A stretch of 56,145 nt of DNA from Methanomicrobiales archaeon (GTDB taxonomy: Archaea > Halobacteriota > Methanomicrobia > Methanomicrobiales > Methanospirillaceae). The notes beneath the pieces are model-generated. The model searched no databases and was not told the origin of the DNA. It saw only the letters and a program-made list of their open reading frames with translations. Positions 44,067 to 52,900 of this stretch are shown one piece after another. The stretch covers positions 1 through 56,145 of the forward strand of contig JANYKQ010000060.1 of NCBI GenBank assembly GCA_025358115.1, written 5' to 3'. The first letter of the stretch is position 1; the number at the start of each line of letters is the position of its first letter. The translations under genes and the position numbers were made by a program.

Positions 44067-44430
44067 GCTGGAGATTTCCTCTCGGTTTCATTCTTTTTTC
44101 CGGTTTGACCGGAAAGTAGTTTTTTTTAAAACAGGCTCCGGATTTCACTAATGATTCTTCCATAGCATTGAGGTCAGAAAAAATTCCCGGTCCGCCATGC
44201 AACCGTATCCCATGATTCCCGGATAATCGGTACTTCCGGGTCGAAGACCGGGTCATGTATCGTATCGGGAAATTCTCCCGGCCCCACGGTACCCGGTAGA
44301 TCAGCCGGGATATCATTGGGGAAAAAGGCTTCAACCCATGGACCGGGAGATCCTGCTGTCATTGGAGAGTGTATGATTCCCGTGCCAAAATGTATGAAAA
44401 GCAGAACTAAATTTTTTTAAAACCTGCAAT
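44067..44430. other. Convergent intergenic, no convincing gene
   Basis: About 360 bases between two stops. A minus-strand 62-codon frame (44174-44362, MTAGSPGPWVEAFFPNDIP) reads like protein but has no ribosome-binding site. T-runs near 44120 and 44412 may be terminators for the two convergent genes. Confidence 0.45.
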
Positions 44431-45138
44431 TCAATTTACCTCTGCTCTGATGCTCTCCCGCTCCACTTTCAGGGAACAATCGCTGTCAGCAAACCGGAAT
44501 TCTGCCATATCTGAATCCACTGAGATCACCATTCCATTCAGGAACTCAACATCTTCGAGCGTTTTTCCAAAAACACTGAGCACGAGAGGAAAGATCGTGA
44601 TGTCATGGGCTATCACCACGAGCAGATCTTTATCGCCGGTCCCCGTGTAGGAGAACAGTGTCCTTAAAACAGCATCAGCATACCGGTGGGGATTCTGGAG
44701 CAGCGTCTCAGGAATCTCCTCATCGGCCCATCTCCGGATCACCTCGCGTCCACCCACTTCGTTCATGAGTGACAGGATCTCTTCCAGGTTTTTGACGGGA
44801 CTCGTTATTTCCGGCTCGCAACCCAGGATCCGGACGGGAATGCCGGGGGGATATCCGTTACAGATCGCTTCAGCAGTCATCCTGCACCTTAGCACCGCAG
44901 TGTGCCCGAGACAGAGAGTCCTCCCCTGCTGTATTTTTCCCAGAGTTGCTCCCCATTCCTTTGCCATAAGGATCCCCTCGGGGGTTATCTCCACCTGGTC
45001 GCGGAGATGAATGGGAACTCCGTCAAAGGAGTTCCTGGCGGAATGACGGATTACGGCTATTGTTTTTCGCCCTTCCGGAGCGTCTTTTAAAATATCCAGA
45101 ACAAAATTTCCCGGTCTCATTCCCAAACATCCTTTCAT
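44431..45138 (-). CDS. Histidine-phosphatase (phosphoglycerate-mutase-like) family protein
   Basis: A 235-residue soluble protein. The N-terminal catalytic motif IAVIRHSARNSF has the RHxxR phosphohistidine pattern. The second catalytic His is in LLVVIAHDITIFPLVL. CLGHTAVLRCRMTAEAI is the region after strand 2 that in this family holds S-R-T-TA-I. Whether it acts on small metabolites or proteins is unknown. The ATG at 45138 lacks a ribosome-binding site; the ATG at 45120 (MRPGNFVLD) has AAAGGATG upstream and may be the true start. Confidence 0.78.
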   Translation of the reverse strand: MKGCLGMRPGNFVLDILKDAPEGRKTIAVIRHSARNSFDGVPIHLRDQVEITPEGILMAKEWGATLGKIQQGRTLCLGHTAVLRCRMTAEAICNGYPPGIPVRILGCEPEITSPVKNLEEILSLMNEVGGREVIRRWADEEIPETLLQNPHRYADAVLRTLFSYTGTGDKDLLVVIAHDITIFPLVLSVFGKTLEDVEFLNGMVISVDSDMAEFRFADSDCSLKVERESIRAEVN

Positions 45139-45450
45139 TGGTTTATCGTTTCTTTAAAAAAGAGGTTTCCAGTTGATCTTCCCGCTGCATCGGGTTCCCC
45201 TGTCCAACTACCCGAGATACAATACCGGACAACGGGTACCATATTCTCATGTCCATATACGGAAAGTATTTGATCGTACGGTGAACAGGATCTCGTCAGG
45301 GCAGAGAATCCCCGGTGCCCCTTTGCTCCGGATTCCGTAACGGGCTTCTGATAAGCCCCGTGCAGCAAAAGATTTAATGGCACCTGCTACAAATTGACTA
45401 GTCAGTCTAGTGAATTCGGGAAAAATCCGTTTTGACCAGCAGGGGTACCC
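45139..45450. other. Divergent promoter region, no gene
   Basis: About 310 bases between the histidine-phosphatase and aldo/keto-reductase starts. It holds the palindrome listed at 45393-45415 and a TATA-like AGATTTAATGG near 45370. Nothing else was recognised. Confidence 0.5.
45393..45415. promoter_or_regulatory. TetR-type operator candidate
   Basis: An imperfect 23-bp palindrome with arms ATTGACTAG and CTAGTGAAT, about 35 nt before the aldo/keto reductase ATG and just after a TATA-like element. The only TetR gene nearby lies two genes on in the same direction, so self-control of the whole group is likely (inference). Confidence 0.55.
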
Positions 45451-46650
45451 ATGCAATACCGGAAAGTTCCAAAGAACGGCGACCAGTTATCAGCACTGGG
45501 CTTTGGCCTGATGCGTCTTCCCACCCGGCGGATGAAGATCGATGAGGAGCGTGCCACCCGACAGATTCGCGATGCGATCGACCTCGGGATCAATTACCTG
45601 GATACCGCGGTCCCCTACCATGGCGGGGAGAGCGAACGCTTCCTTGGCCGGGTACTCCAGGGGGGTTACCGGGAGAAGGTGAAACTCGCTACAAAACTCC
45701 CGCCCTGGAGCGTAAAAACCCGCGGGGACATGGACCGGATCCTTGATATCCAGTTAAGGAAACTCCGGACCGATCACATCGACTATTACCTGCTCCATTC
45801 CCTTGAGGCCAACCAGTGGAAACGGTTAGAGGAACTCGGGGTGCTGGAGTTCCTGGACTCGGCCAGGGCCTCAGGGAAGATCGTCAATGCCGGGTTCTCG
45901 TTCCATGGCGACAGGAGAACGTTTAAGGAGATCATCGATGCCTATGACTGGACGTTCTGCCAGATCCAGTACAATTTCCTGGACGAGAACACCCAGGCCG
46001 GGACCGAGGGGCTCCGGTACGCGGCCTCAAAGAATATCGCGGTCATGGTGATGGAGCCGCTCCGGGGCGGGATGCTGGCCGGAAAACTCCCGGTGGATGT
46101 AGAACAGGTGTACCGCGATGCAGCAACCAAGCGGTCTGCTGCGGAGTGGGCACTCCGCTGGGTCTGGAATCACCCTGAAGTTACTGTTGTTCTCTCCGGC
46201 ATGAATGATGAGACACATATTGCCGAGAACTTAAAAACCTGCGAAACTGCCCTGCCCGGCTCTATGACACCGGACGAACTCGCCACAGTAGAGAAAGTTG
46301 CAGCAGCGTACAGGAAACTTATCAAAGTGGGCTGCACCGGTTGTGCCTACTGCATGCCCTGCCCGTCCGGGGTGAACATTCCCCAGTGTTTCTCGCTGTA
46401 TAATGATTACTCCATGGGCCTGAACCGCATGATGAGCCGGGGGTTCTATGGCCTGCAGCTGATGGGAGGCATGGGAACTGCGGCCGATGCATCGCTCTGC
46501 CGGAACTGCGGAAAGTGTGTAAAGGCCTGCCCCCAGAAGATTGCGATCCCGGAAGAACTAAAAAAAGTCAGGAGTACTCTTGGTGGACTGGGCACGAAGC
46601 TGATGATTCCATTCATCAGGCTGATGTTCTCACCCACGGTGAAGGAATGA
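45451..46650 (+). CDS. Aldo/keto reductase with C-terminal 4Fe-4S domain
   Basis: A 399-residue protein. The TIM barrel (about 1-290) starts MQYRKVPKNGDQLSALGFGLMRLP and has DLGINYLDTAVPYHGGESE (catalytic Asp and Tyr), KLATKLPPW with the Lys, and DYYLLHSLE with the His region. C-terminal cysteines form two Fe-S motifs: CTGCAYCMPC and CRNCGKCVKACP. This group (ferredoxin-type aldo/keto reductases) is common in anaerobes and its substrates are mostly unknown. It leads a likely operon with the TetR gene (67 nt on) and the ABC transporter. Confidence 0.92.
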   Translation: MQYRKVPKNGDQLSALGFGLMRLPTRRMKIDEERATRQIRDAIDLGINYLDTAVPYHGGESERFLGRVLQGGYREKVKLATKLPPWSVKTRGDMDRILDIQLRKLRTDHIDYYLLHSLEANQWKRLEELGVLEFLDSARASGKIVNAGFSFHGDRRTFKEIIDAYDWTFCQIQYNFLDENTQAGTEGLRYAASKNIAVMVMEPLRGGMLAGKLPVDVEQVYRDAATKRSAAEWALRWVWNHPEVTVVLSGMNDETHIAENLKTCETALPGSMTPDELATVEKVAAAYRKLIKVGCTGCAYCMPCPSGVNIPQCFSLYNDYSMGLNRMMSRGFYGLQLMGGMGTAADASLCRNCGKCVKACPQKIAIPEELKKVRSTLGGLGTKLMIPFIRLMFSPTVKE

Positions 46651-46717
46651 TTACGGGAACCTGTACACGGAAAAATCTGTAAATATTTCAATGTATTCCA
46701 GGAACTGATGATAACCT

Positions 46718-47353
46718 ATGGAAAAAACTGCCGAAAAACGACTAAAACAGCCGAAACCAGCCAAAGGATCGGATGATGAAGCCAAAAAGGCATCCGAGAA
46801 CCGGGAGAAGATCCTCTCCACAGCGCTCACTCTCTTTACTGAGCGGGGATTTTTCGGTACCCCTACCTCGCTGATCTCGAAAGAGGCCGGCGTTGCTACC
46901 GGCACCCTCTTCTTTTATTTCGCAACCAAAGAGGAGCTTATCGATACGCTCTACCGCCGCATCAAGAGCGAAGCGGCCCAGGCAATGTGTCGTAATTTCA
47001 ATACCGAGAAGACAGCGCTTGCAAAACTCCGGCGCATCGGGTACAATGCGATCGAATGGGGTATTGAAAATCCTGCAAAGCAGAAGTTCATGGAGCAGTT
47101 CGCCCATTCATCGTTCGTCTCGACAACGGCCCATGAGGAGGGTATGTCCCATTTCCTCTTCCTGCAGGATCTCGTGCGGGACGGGATACGGGAGGGTTCG
47201 ATCCGGGATATCGACCCGGGCCTCCTCTTCTGCATGATGGCTTCATCCTTCTCCGGCCTGATTGCACGGGCATATGCAGAAAAGGATCCCTCCCTGCGCG
47301 AAAGACTGGTGAACGAGGGGCTGGATTTTATTTTTAACGGGATGAAAGCATGA
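46718..47353 (+). CDS. TetR-family regulator
   Basis: A 211-residue repressor. A basic, Lys-rich N-terminal extension (residues 1-25) precedes the TetR DNA-binding domain REKILSTALTLFTERGFFG, with the recognition helix region TPTSLISKEAGVATGTLFFYF. The C-terminal ligand-binding half (about 75-211) includes a TetR_C-like helix bundle. It lies between the aldo/keto reductase and ABC transporter genes and is likely to control them through the palindrome at 45393-45415. Confidence 0.92.
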   Translation: MEKTAEKRLKQPKPAKGSDDEAKKASENREKILSTALTLFTERGFFGTPTSLISKEAGVATGTLFFYFATKEELIDTLYRRIKSEAAQAMCRNFNTEKTALAKLRRIGYNAIEWGIENPAKQKFMEQFAHSSFVSTTAHEEGMSHFLFLQDLVRDGIREGSIRDIDPGLLFCMMASSFSGLIARAYAEKDPSLRERLVNEGLDFIFNGMKA

Positions 47354-47428
47354 CGGTAAAGGATTGGCAGAGGGATGAGAACGAAATATGCAGCTGAAAA
47401 GAGATCAGCGGATAGCGGAGTGATGTAA

Positions 47429-48154
47429 ATGACAATGGTAATCGAAGCACGGGATTTATCCAAAACCTATGGTGATGTTCAGGCCGTGAACCACGTGAAC
47501 CTCATGGTCGAGAAGGGAGCGCTTTTCGGTCTTCTTGGTCCCAACGGGTCCGGTAAGACAACGATGATCAAGATGCTGACCGGCCAGACCCGGCCGACCG
47601 GTGGTACTGCAACGGTGCTCGGGGTCGATGCGGTGCTGGACCCGGTCGGGGTCCGTGCCCGCGTGGGGATCATCCCCGAGCAGGAGACCCCGCCGAGTTT
47701 CCTGACGGCACAGGAATACCTTGAGTTCGTTGCAGCGGTCCGGAAGATCCCGGGCATTGAAGCAAAGGCGGACTGGTGGTTTGAGTTCCTTGACTTTGCT
47801 GACAAGAAGCACGTTCTCTGCAAGGATCTCTCCCGGGGCACCCGCCAGAAACTGATGTTCACCCAGGCCTTCATCCACGAGCCCGAGCTTGCCCTGATCG
47901 ATGAACCCCTGATCAACTTCGACCCGATCATGCAGGATCTCGTCAAGGACTATCTCGTTGCCTACGTAAAGAAGGGAAAGACGATCTTCATCTCAACCCA
48001 TATCCTTGAAGTGGCCGAAGAGATCTGCTCGGGGTTTGCCATCCTCCACAAGGGCTCGCTCCTCCACACGGGCCCGGTTGCCGAACTGACCGCACGGGGC
48101 GAGCACCTGCCCTCCTACTTCCTCTCGCTCGTCCGGAAGGATCGCCATGTTTGA
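47429..48154 (+). CDS. ABC transporter ATP-binding protein
   Basis: A 241-residue ATPase. Walker A is GPNGSGKTT, the Q loop lies in IIPEQETPPSF, the signature is LSRGTRQKL, Walker B is LALIDEPLINFDP, and the H loop is in FISTHILEVAEE. The signature LSRGT replaces the usual LSGGQ, as in CcmA/multidrug-type ATPases, and EPLINF has N for the usual LD of the D loop. GGAGTGATG gives the ribosome-binding site. It overlaps the permease gene by 8 bases. Confidence 0.93.
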   Translation: MTMVIEARDLSKTYGDVQAVNHVNLMVEKGALFGLLGPNGSGKTTMIKMLTGQTRPTGGTATVLGVDAVLDPVGVRARVGIIPEQETPPSFLTAQEYLEFVAAVRKIPGIEAKADWWFEFLDFADKKHVLCKDLSRGTRQKLMFTQAFIHEPELALIDEPLINFDPIMQDLVKDYLVAYVKKGKTIFISTHILEVAEEICSGFAILHKGSLLHTGPVAELTARGEHLPSYFLSLVRKDRHV

Positions 48155-49553
48155 GCTCTTCATCGCGATGGTCAAGGAGGAGTGGCGGGTCCATTCGACA
48201 ATGTTTGGCAGCCTCTCCTTTGCCCTCTTCCCGTTCATGATCTTCGGGATCGCCTTCATGGGTGCCTTCCTCGTTCCCCTGATGCACACGACTCTTCCTG
48301 CCGGCAATATTACGCTGATCATCCATGCAAACTATCTGATGCTCGGGATCATGGTCGGGGGGTTCGGCCTTTTGGGCAATGAAGTGATGAACCGGCGTTT
48401 CGGCCAGGCAAGCCTCCTTGCGTACAGCGCCCGGAGCCTCCCGCTCTCGGAGAAGTTCATATTTTTCAACTTTGTTGTCAAGGATACGGTCTATTACTTC
48501 TTCCTCTGGGTCTTTCCCTTTGGTCTCGGCTACATCCTGGCATCGCCGTTCATTGGCGTCCCGCTCTCCAGTGCCCTCCTCCTGCTCCTCACGCTGGCAC
48601 TCGCGTTCCTCTTTGGCCTCTGTGCGGTCTTCTTCCTCTCCACTATCTATGCCCGGTCACGCCCCCTGCTCTGGGCAGTGCTTGCAGCTCTTGTTATTGG
48701 ATGGGGAGGACTTGCAGCAATTACCCACACGAACCCGGCGCTCTTCTTCCTGCCGCTGCTGCTCAACAGCGCCTTCTCGTGGGGGAACCTGGTCATCTCC
48801 TGCGCCGTGCTCGTCCTTCTCTTTGCCATTGCGATCCTGCTCTTCAATCCTGAATCCGTTGGCTCGGAAAAGATCTACCGGGACTCCTTTGCCCCGCTGC
48901 TGAAACGGTTCTCGTTCCTGCCAAACCCCCCGCTCGCTGCCAAGGACACCCTCGACCTGTACCGGAGCGGCAGCATGATCGGTCAGACCATCTTCTCGTT
49001 CATCCTCCCGCTTGCGGTGATCTGGTTCTTCCTTTCGCTGTTAGGCCCGTTCTTCCCTCCTCACGGCCTGCTCTTTATCTTTGCCATCACCACCGGCATC
49101 ATCGCGTCAACCATGTATACGTGGGTGACGATGTTTGACTCCTTCGGGCCATATGCGTGCCTGCCGGTGGCTGTCAGTACGCTCATTTCGAGCAAGCTCA
49201 CCACGTTCTCCATCCTCCAGGTGATACCAGCGGTCTTCATCGCGATCGTTGCGATCCTTTCCGGGGAGGCTGTGTATCTTGTCCCGGCCGTTGTGCTCGG
49301 GATCTCGGTCTCGTTCTACGCGGTCGGTGTGATGGCCTGGCTCTGCGGGCTCTCGCCCAACGTGCTGGTGTACGATGTGAAGGTCCTCTTTGTGTACCTC
49401 ATTTTAGTTGGCATTGTACTGACTGTCTTCACGTCCGTTGCGTTTGCCAACCCGTACTTTGCCCTCTCGGCAGTTCTCCTCGCGATCCCGACCTGGCTGC
49501 TGGTCCGGAAGGCAAAGATCCGCTGGGATGCGGTGGACCCGGCAGGATTTTAA
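48147..49553 (+). CDS. ABC transporter permease (ABC-2-like)
   Basis: A 468-residue membrane protein with about 11-12 hydrophobic helices: one near the N-terminus (FALFPFMIFGIAFMGAFLV), pairs throughout, and two at the end. It lacks the substrate-binding protein partner of importers, so with its ATPase it is probably an exporter. Overlaps the ATPase gene by 8 nt, showing coupled translation. With the TetR repressor upstream this resembles a drug or toxic-compound efflux operon (inference). Confidence 0.85.
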   Translation: MFELFIAMVKEEWRVHSTMFGSLSFALFPFMIFGIAFMGAFLVPLMHTTLPAGNITLIIHANYLMLGIMVGGFGLLGNEVMNRRFGQASLLAYSARSLPLSEKFIFFNFVVKDTVYYFFLWVFPFGLGYILASPFIGVPLSSALLLLLTLALAFLFGLCAVFFLSTIYARSRPLLWAVLAALVIGWGGLAAITHTNPALFFLPLLLNSAFSWGNLVISCAVLVLLFAIAILLFNPESVGSEKIYRDSFAPLLKRFSFLPNPPLAAKDTLDLYRSGSMIGQTIFSFILPLAVIWFFLSLLGPFFPPHGLLFIFAITTGIIASTMYTWVTMFDSFGPYACLPVAVSTLISSKLTTFSILQVIPAVFIAIVAILSGEAVYLVPAVVLGISVSFYAVGVMAWLCGLSPNVLVYDVKVLFVYLILVGIVLTVFTSVAFANPYFALSAVLLAIPTWLLVRKAKIRWDAVDPAGF

Positions 49554-49924
49554 AAAAACTGTTGTACCGGCAAAAAAATAATTGATTCTTTTTTGGCCCT
49601 GTTAAAATGTATGCGAACGGAAGTGCACACAGGTACCATGAAAAATGATTTGTGATTTCACCCGCCTCGGGGCCTCTTCAGGTTCGAGCGGTAAGGGTGT
49701 TTTATTTTAGTCATTAAATTGCCGGAGGTGCCACTTGCACAGGGTTGTATATCAATAACTACATCCTTCCAGCGAATGGGTACCGGCAGAGCAGACCCGC
49801 GCACAGGAAAAACCCCGCACAGGCAATTTAAAAAAAATAACCCACCCTGATCGTTCACTCACCATTACGTTATACCGTTATTAAATGAATTTCAAGAAGC
49901 TAAATACGAAAGCGATATACCCCA
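49554..49924. other. Intergenic with GC-rich repeat word
   Basis: No gene. Contains CCGCCTCGGGGCCTCTTC at 49662-49679, related to the intergenic sequences at 5489-5510 and 33922-33939, and TTTTTTGGCCCTGTTAAAAT near 49591, similar to the inverted-repeat end at 55719. The right end has AT-rich promoter sequence (TTATTAAATGAATTT) for the kinase gene. Confidence 0.5.
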
Positions 49925-52900
49925 TTGCAGGAATGGAAGTATGTGGCAGATCCGGCCCGTGTTCTCTATGTCGATGACGAGACCTCCCTCCTGGAGCTCG
50001 GCAAAGTTTTCCTTGAGCAGTATCCGGATGTATCTGTTGAGACTGTAGCCTCTGCTCAGGCAGCCCTTGACCTTCTCTCGAAAAAAACCTTCGATGCCAT
50101 TGTATCCGATTACCGGATGCCGGAAATGGATGGCATAGAATTCTTAAAACACGTCCGCCGGTTGTATAAAGATCTCCCATTTATTCTCTTTACCGGACGG
50201 AGCCGTGAGGAAATTGTTATCCAGGCCCTGAATGAAGGGGCGGATTTTTATCTCCAGAAAGGGGGCGATCCCAAATCACAGTTTACCGAACTGGTCTATA
50301 AACTAAAAAAATCTATCGCCCAGCGGCAGGCCGAACGGGAAATATCTGTTGTAAATGGTGAGATTACCAAAAAATTTGAAGAAGAGAAGGTAATTTCCGA
50401 ATTTTCCCAGGTTCTTCTCAATGCGAACTCGGTTGATGAAGTGCTTGACTATTTCGGGAATATAATCTTTGACCGGTCCGGAGCGGATTACCTGATGCTG
50501 GCCAAATTATACCCCCGTGAGATGACGGTCGGTATCCATTCGCTTAAGGGTTTTGGTCCATTGCTTGAACAGATTGGCAAACTGATCAACATGGCTCCGC
50601 AGTCCCTCAATGTTCCGGTTGATGTGATACTTGCACATAAAACGGAGATCCCGCTGGAATCGGGACTGAAGGAACTAAATGGCGGGATCTTCACAATCTC
50701 GCGGGGGACCCTGCCGAAAACGGTCTGCCTTGCAATTGAAACTATCCTTGCCGTGAAGACCATCTTCATCTACGAGCTGGTCTGGGAGGGAAATCTCTAC
50801 GGCAGCATCACGTTCGGGTTCCGGGAGGGAAAGGAGATCTTAAACCCGTCCCTTATCAATACCCTGAGTAATCTCCTGGCAAACGGGCTCTGGAGGATCT
50901 ACTCTGCAGATGCAATTTTTTCGGATAAACATATCCTTGCCGAAAGTGAGGCAAAATTCCGGATAATCTTCGAGAACAGCCCGTATCCAATCTGTATCAA
51001 CAGTTCCCCGGAGGGAAAATTTCTGGAGGTTAATGCCGCATTCCTGCAGAGCAGCGGGTATACGGAACAAGAGATCATGGGAAAGAATCCGGCTGAACTG
51101 GGGATGCTCTCTCTTAAGGACTTAGGCAGGCTGACCTCGCTCATGGTACTGAATGGCCGGCTTGAGAATGTACCTATGACCCTCATCGGGAATGGTGGCC
51201 GGAGGATACACGTGCTGTACTCTACTATCCCGGTCAGGATCAATGACAAGTCCGCTGTCATGACGGTAACTGCGGAAATAACCAGCCTGAGACGGGTTGA
51301 AGAAGAACTTCTCAAAAAAAATGAGGAGCTCGAGGAGAGCGAGAAAAAATTCCGCAACCTGTATGAGACCATGGCGCAGGGAATTGTGTACCACTCCAGG
51401 GATGGTACAATCATCTCGGCAAACCCGGCTGCTGAACGAATACTGGGACTGACCCTGGACCAGTTGATGGGAAAAACATCTCTTGACCCCGGCTGGAAGA
51501 CCATCCGTGAGGATGGTTCCGCATTTCCCGGCACTGAGCACCCAGCCATGGTATCGCTGCGCACGGGGACACCGTCCGGTCCGGTCATCATGGGGGTATT
51601 TCACCCGGAAAAAAACTCACATGTCTGGCTGTCGGTCACGGCGGTTCCCCGGTTCAGGCCGGCAGAAACAACGCCTTTCCAGGTTTATACTACATTTGAC
51701 GATATCACCAAGCGAGTCCGGGCCGAGGAGGTAATCCGGGAGAGTGAAACAAGCTACCGCGGGCTTTTCAACACGATCCGGCAGGCAATATACCTGCTCG
51801 ACCGCGAAGGGAAATTTATCGATGTCAACGAAGGTGCGGTAACCATGTACGGTTATGCCCGTGAGGAGTTTACCGGCCGGACCCCTGAGTTCCTCAGTGC
51901 TCCGGGAAAGAATGACTTTCCGGCAATTGCAGAAAAAATACAGCAGGCCTTTGCCGGGGAATCCCGGAAATTTGAGTTCTGGGGCCTGCGGAAAAACGGG
52001 GAAATTTTCTTAAAGGATGTCTGGCTCTATAAGGGTACATACTTTGGCGAGGATGTGGTCATTGCCATTGGTGCGGATATTTCCGAGCGCCGGCAGGCAG
52101 AAGAAGGATTACGTGAATCGGAAAAGAAGTTTGCAATGGTCTTCAAGAGCAACCCGGTCTCGTTAACCCTGGTTTCGGCAACCGATGGCATTTTTGCCGA
52201 TATCAATGATGCATTCCTGGAACATACCGGGTACAGTCGCAACGAAGTGATCGGTAAAACCTCAGAAGAACTGGGGATTTTTGCTGATCCGGATGAATAT
52301 GAACAACTTGTCTCCCAGCTGCGGATCCGGCATCACGTTGCAGGTAAGGAGATGCGCTGCCGGGTAAAGACCGGGGAGATCCGGACCTGCATGTTCTCCT
52401 GCAGTATTATCCTGATGAACGGCAGGCCTCACATTCTCTCATCGGTTGAAGATATAACCGACCGGAAGAATGCTGAGTCCGCATTCCAGACAATGGCTAC
52501 CGGTATGGTGGGTACAACCGGCATGGAGTCCCTGGACCGGATTACCGAGAGTATCAGTTCCTGGCTTGGGGCAGACTGTATCATGATCGGCGAGATCCAG
52601 CCGGACCGGAAACGCGTGAGCGTGCTTGCCATGCTCCTTGACGGAAAGAAAGTTCAGGATTATGAATATACCCTGGAAGGGACTCCCTGTGAGGATACCA
52701 CGGAGAAAGGTTTCTGCCTGTTCCCGGACAATGTTGCCAGTCTTTTTCCCAAAAGCCGTGATCTTCGCGAGCTCAGAATCCGGGGATATGCCGGAATACC
52801 GCTGCGGAATGCCGAAGGTGTGGTGATGGGGGTCCTCTGCATCCTCACGCGAAATCCCCTCAGCCTTCCCCCTGACGGACGGAAAATCCTCGACATCATC

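Noticed and set aside
44174-44362. 62-codon minus-strand frame between convergent genes
   Set aside because: No start signal and no homology recognised.
49660-49700. tRNA-like GGTTCGAG word
   Set aside because: No cloverleaf can be drawn around it; it belongs to the GC-rich intergenic repeat.
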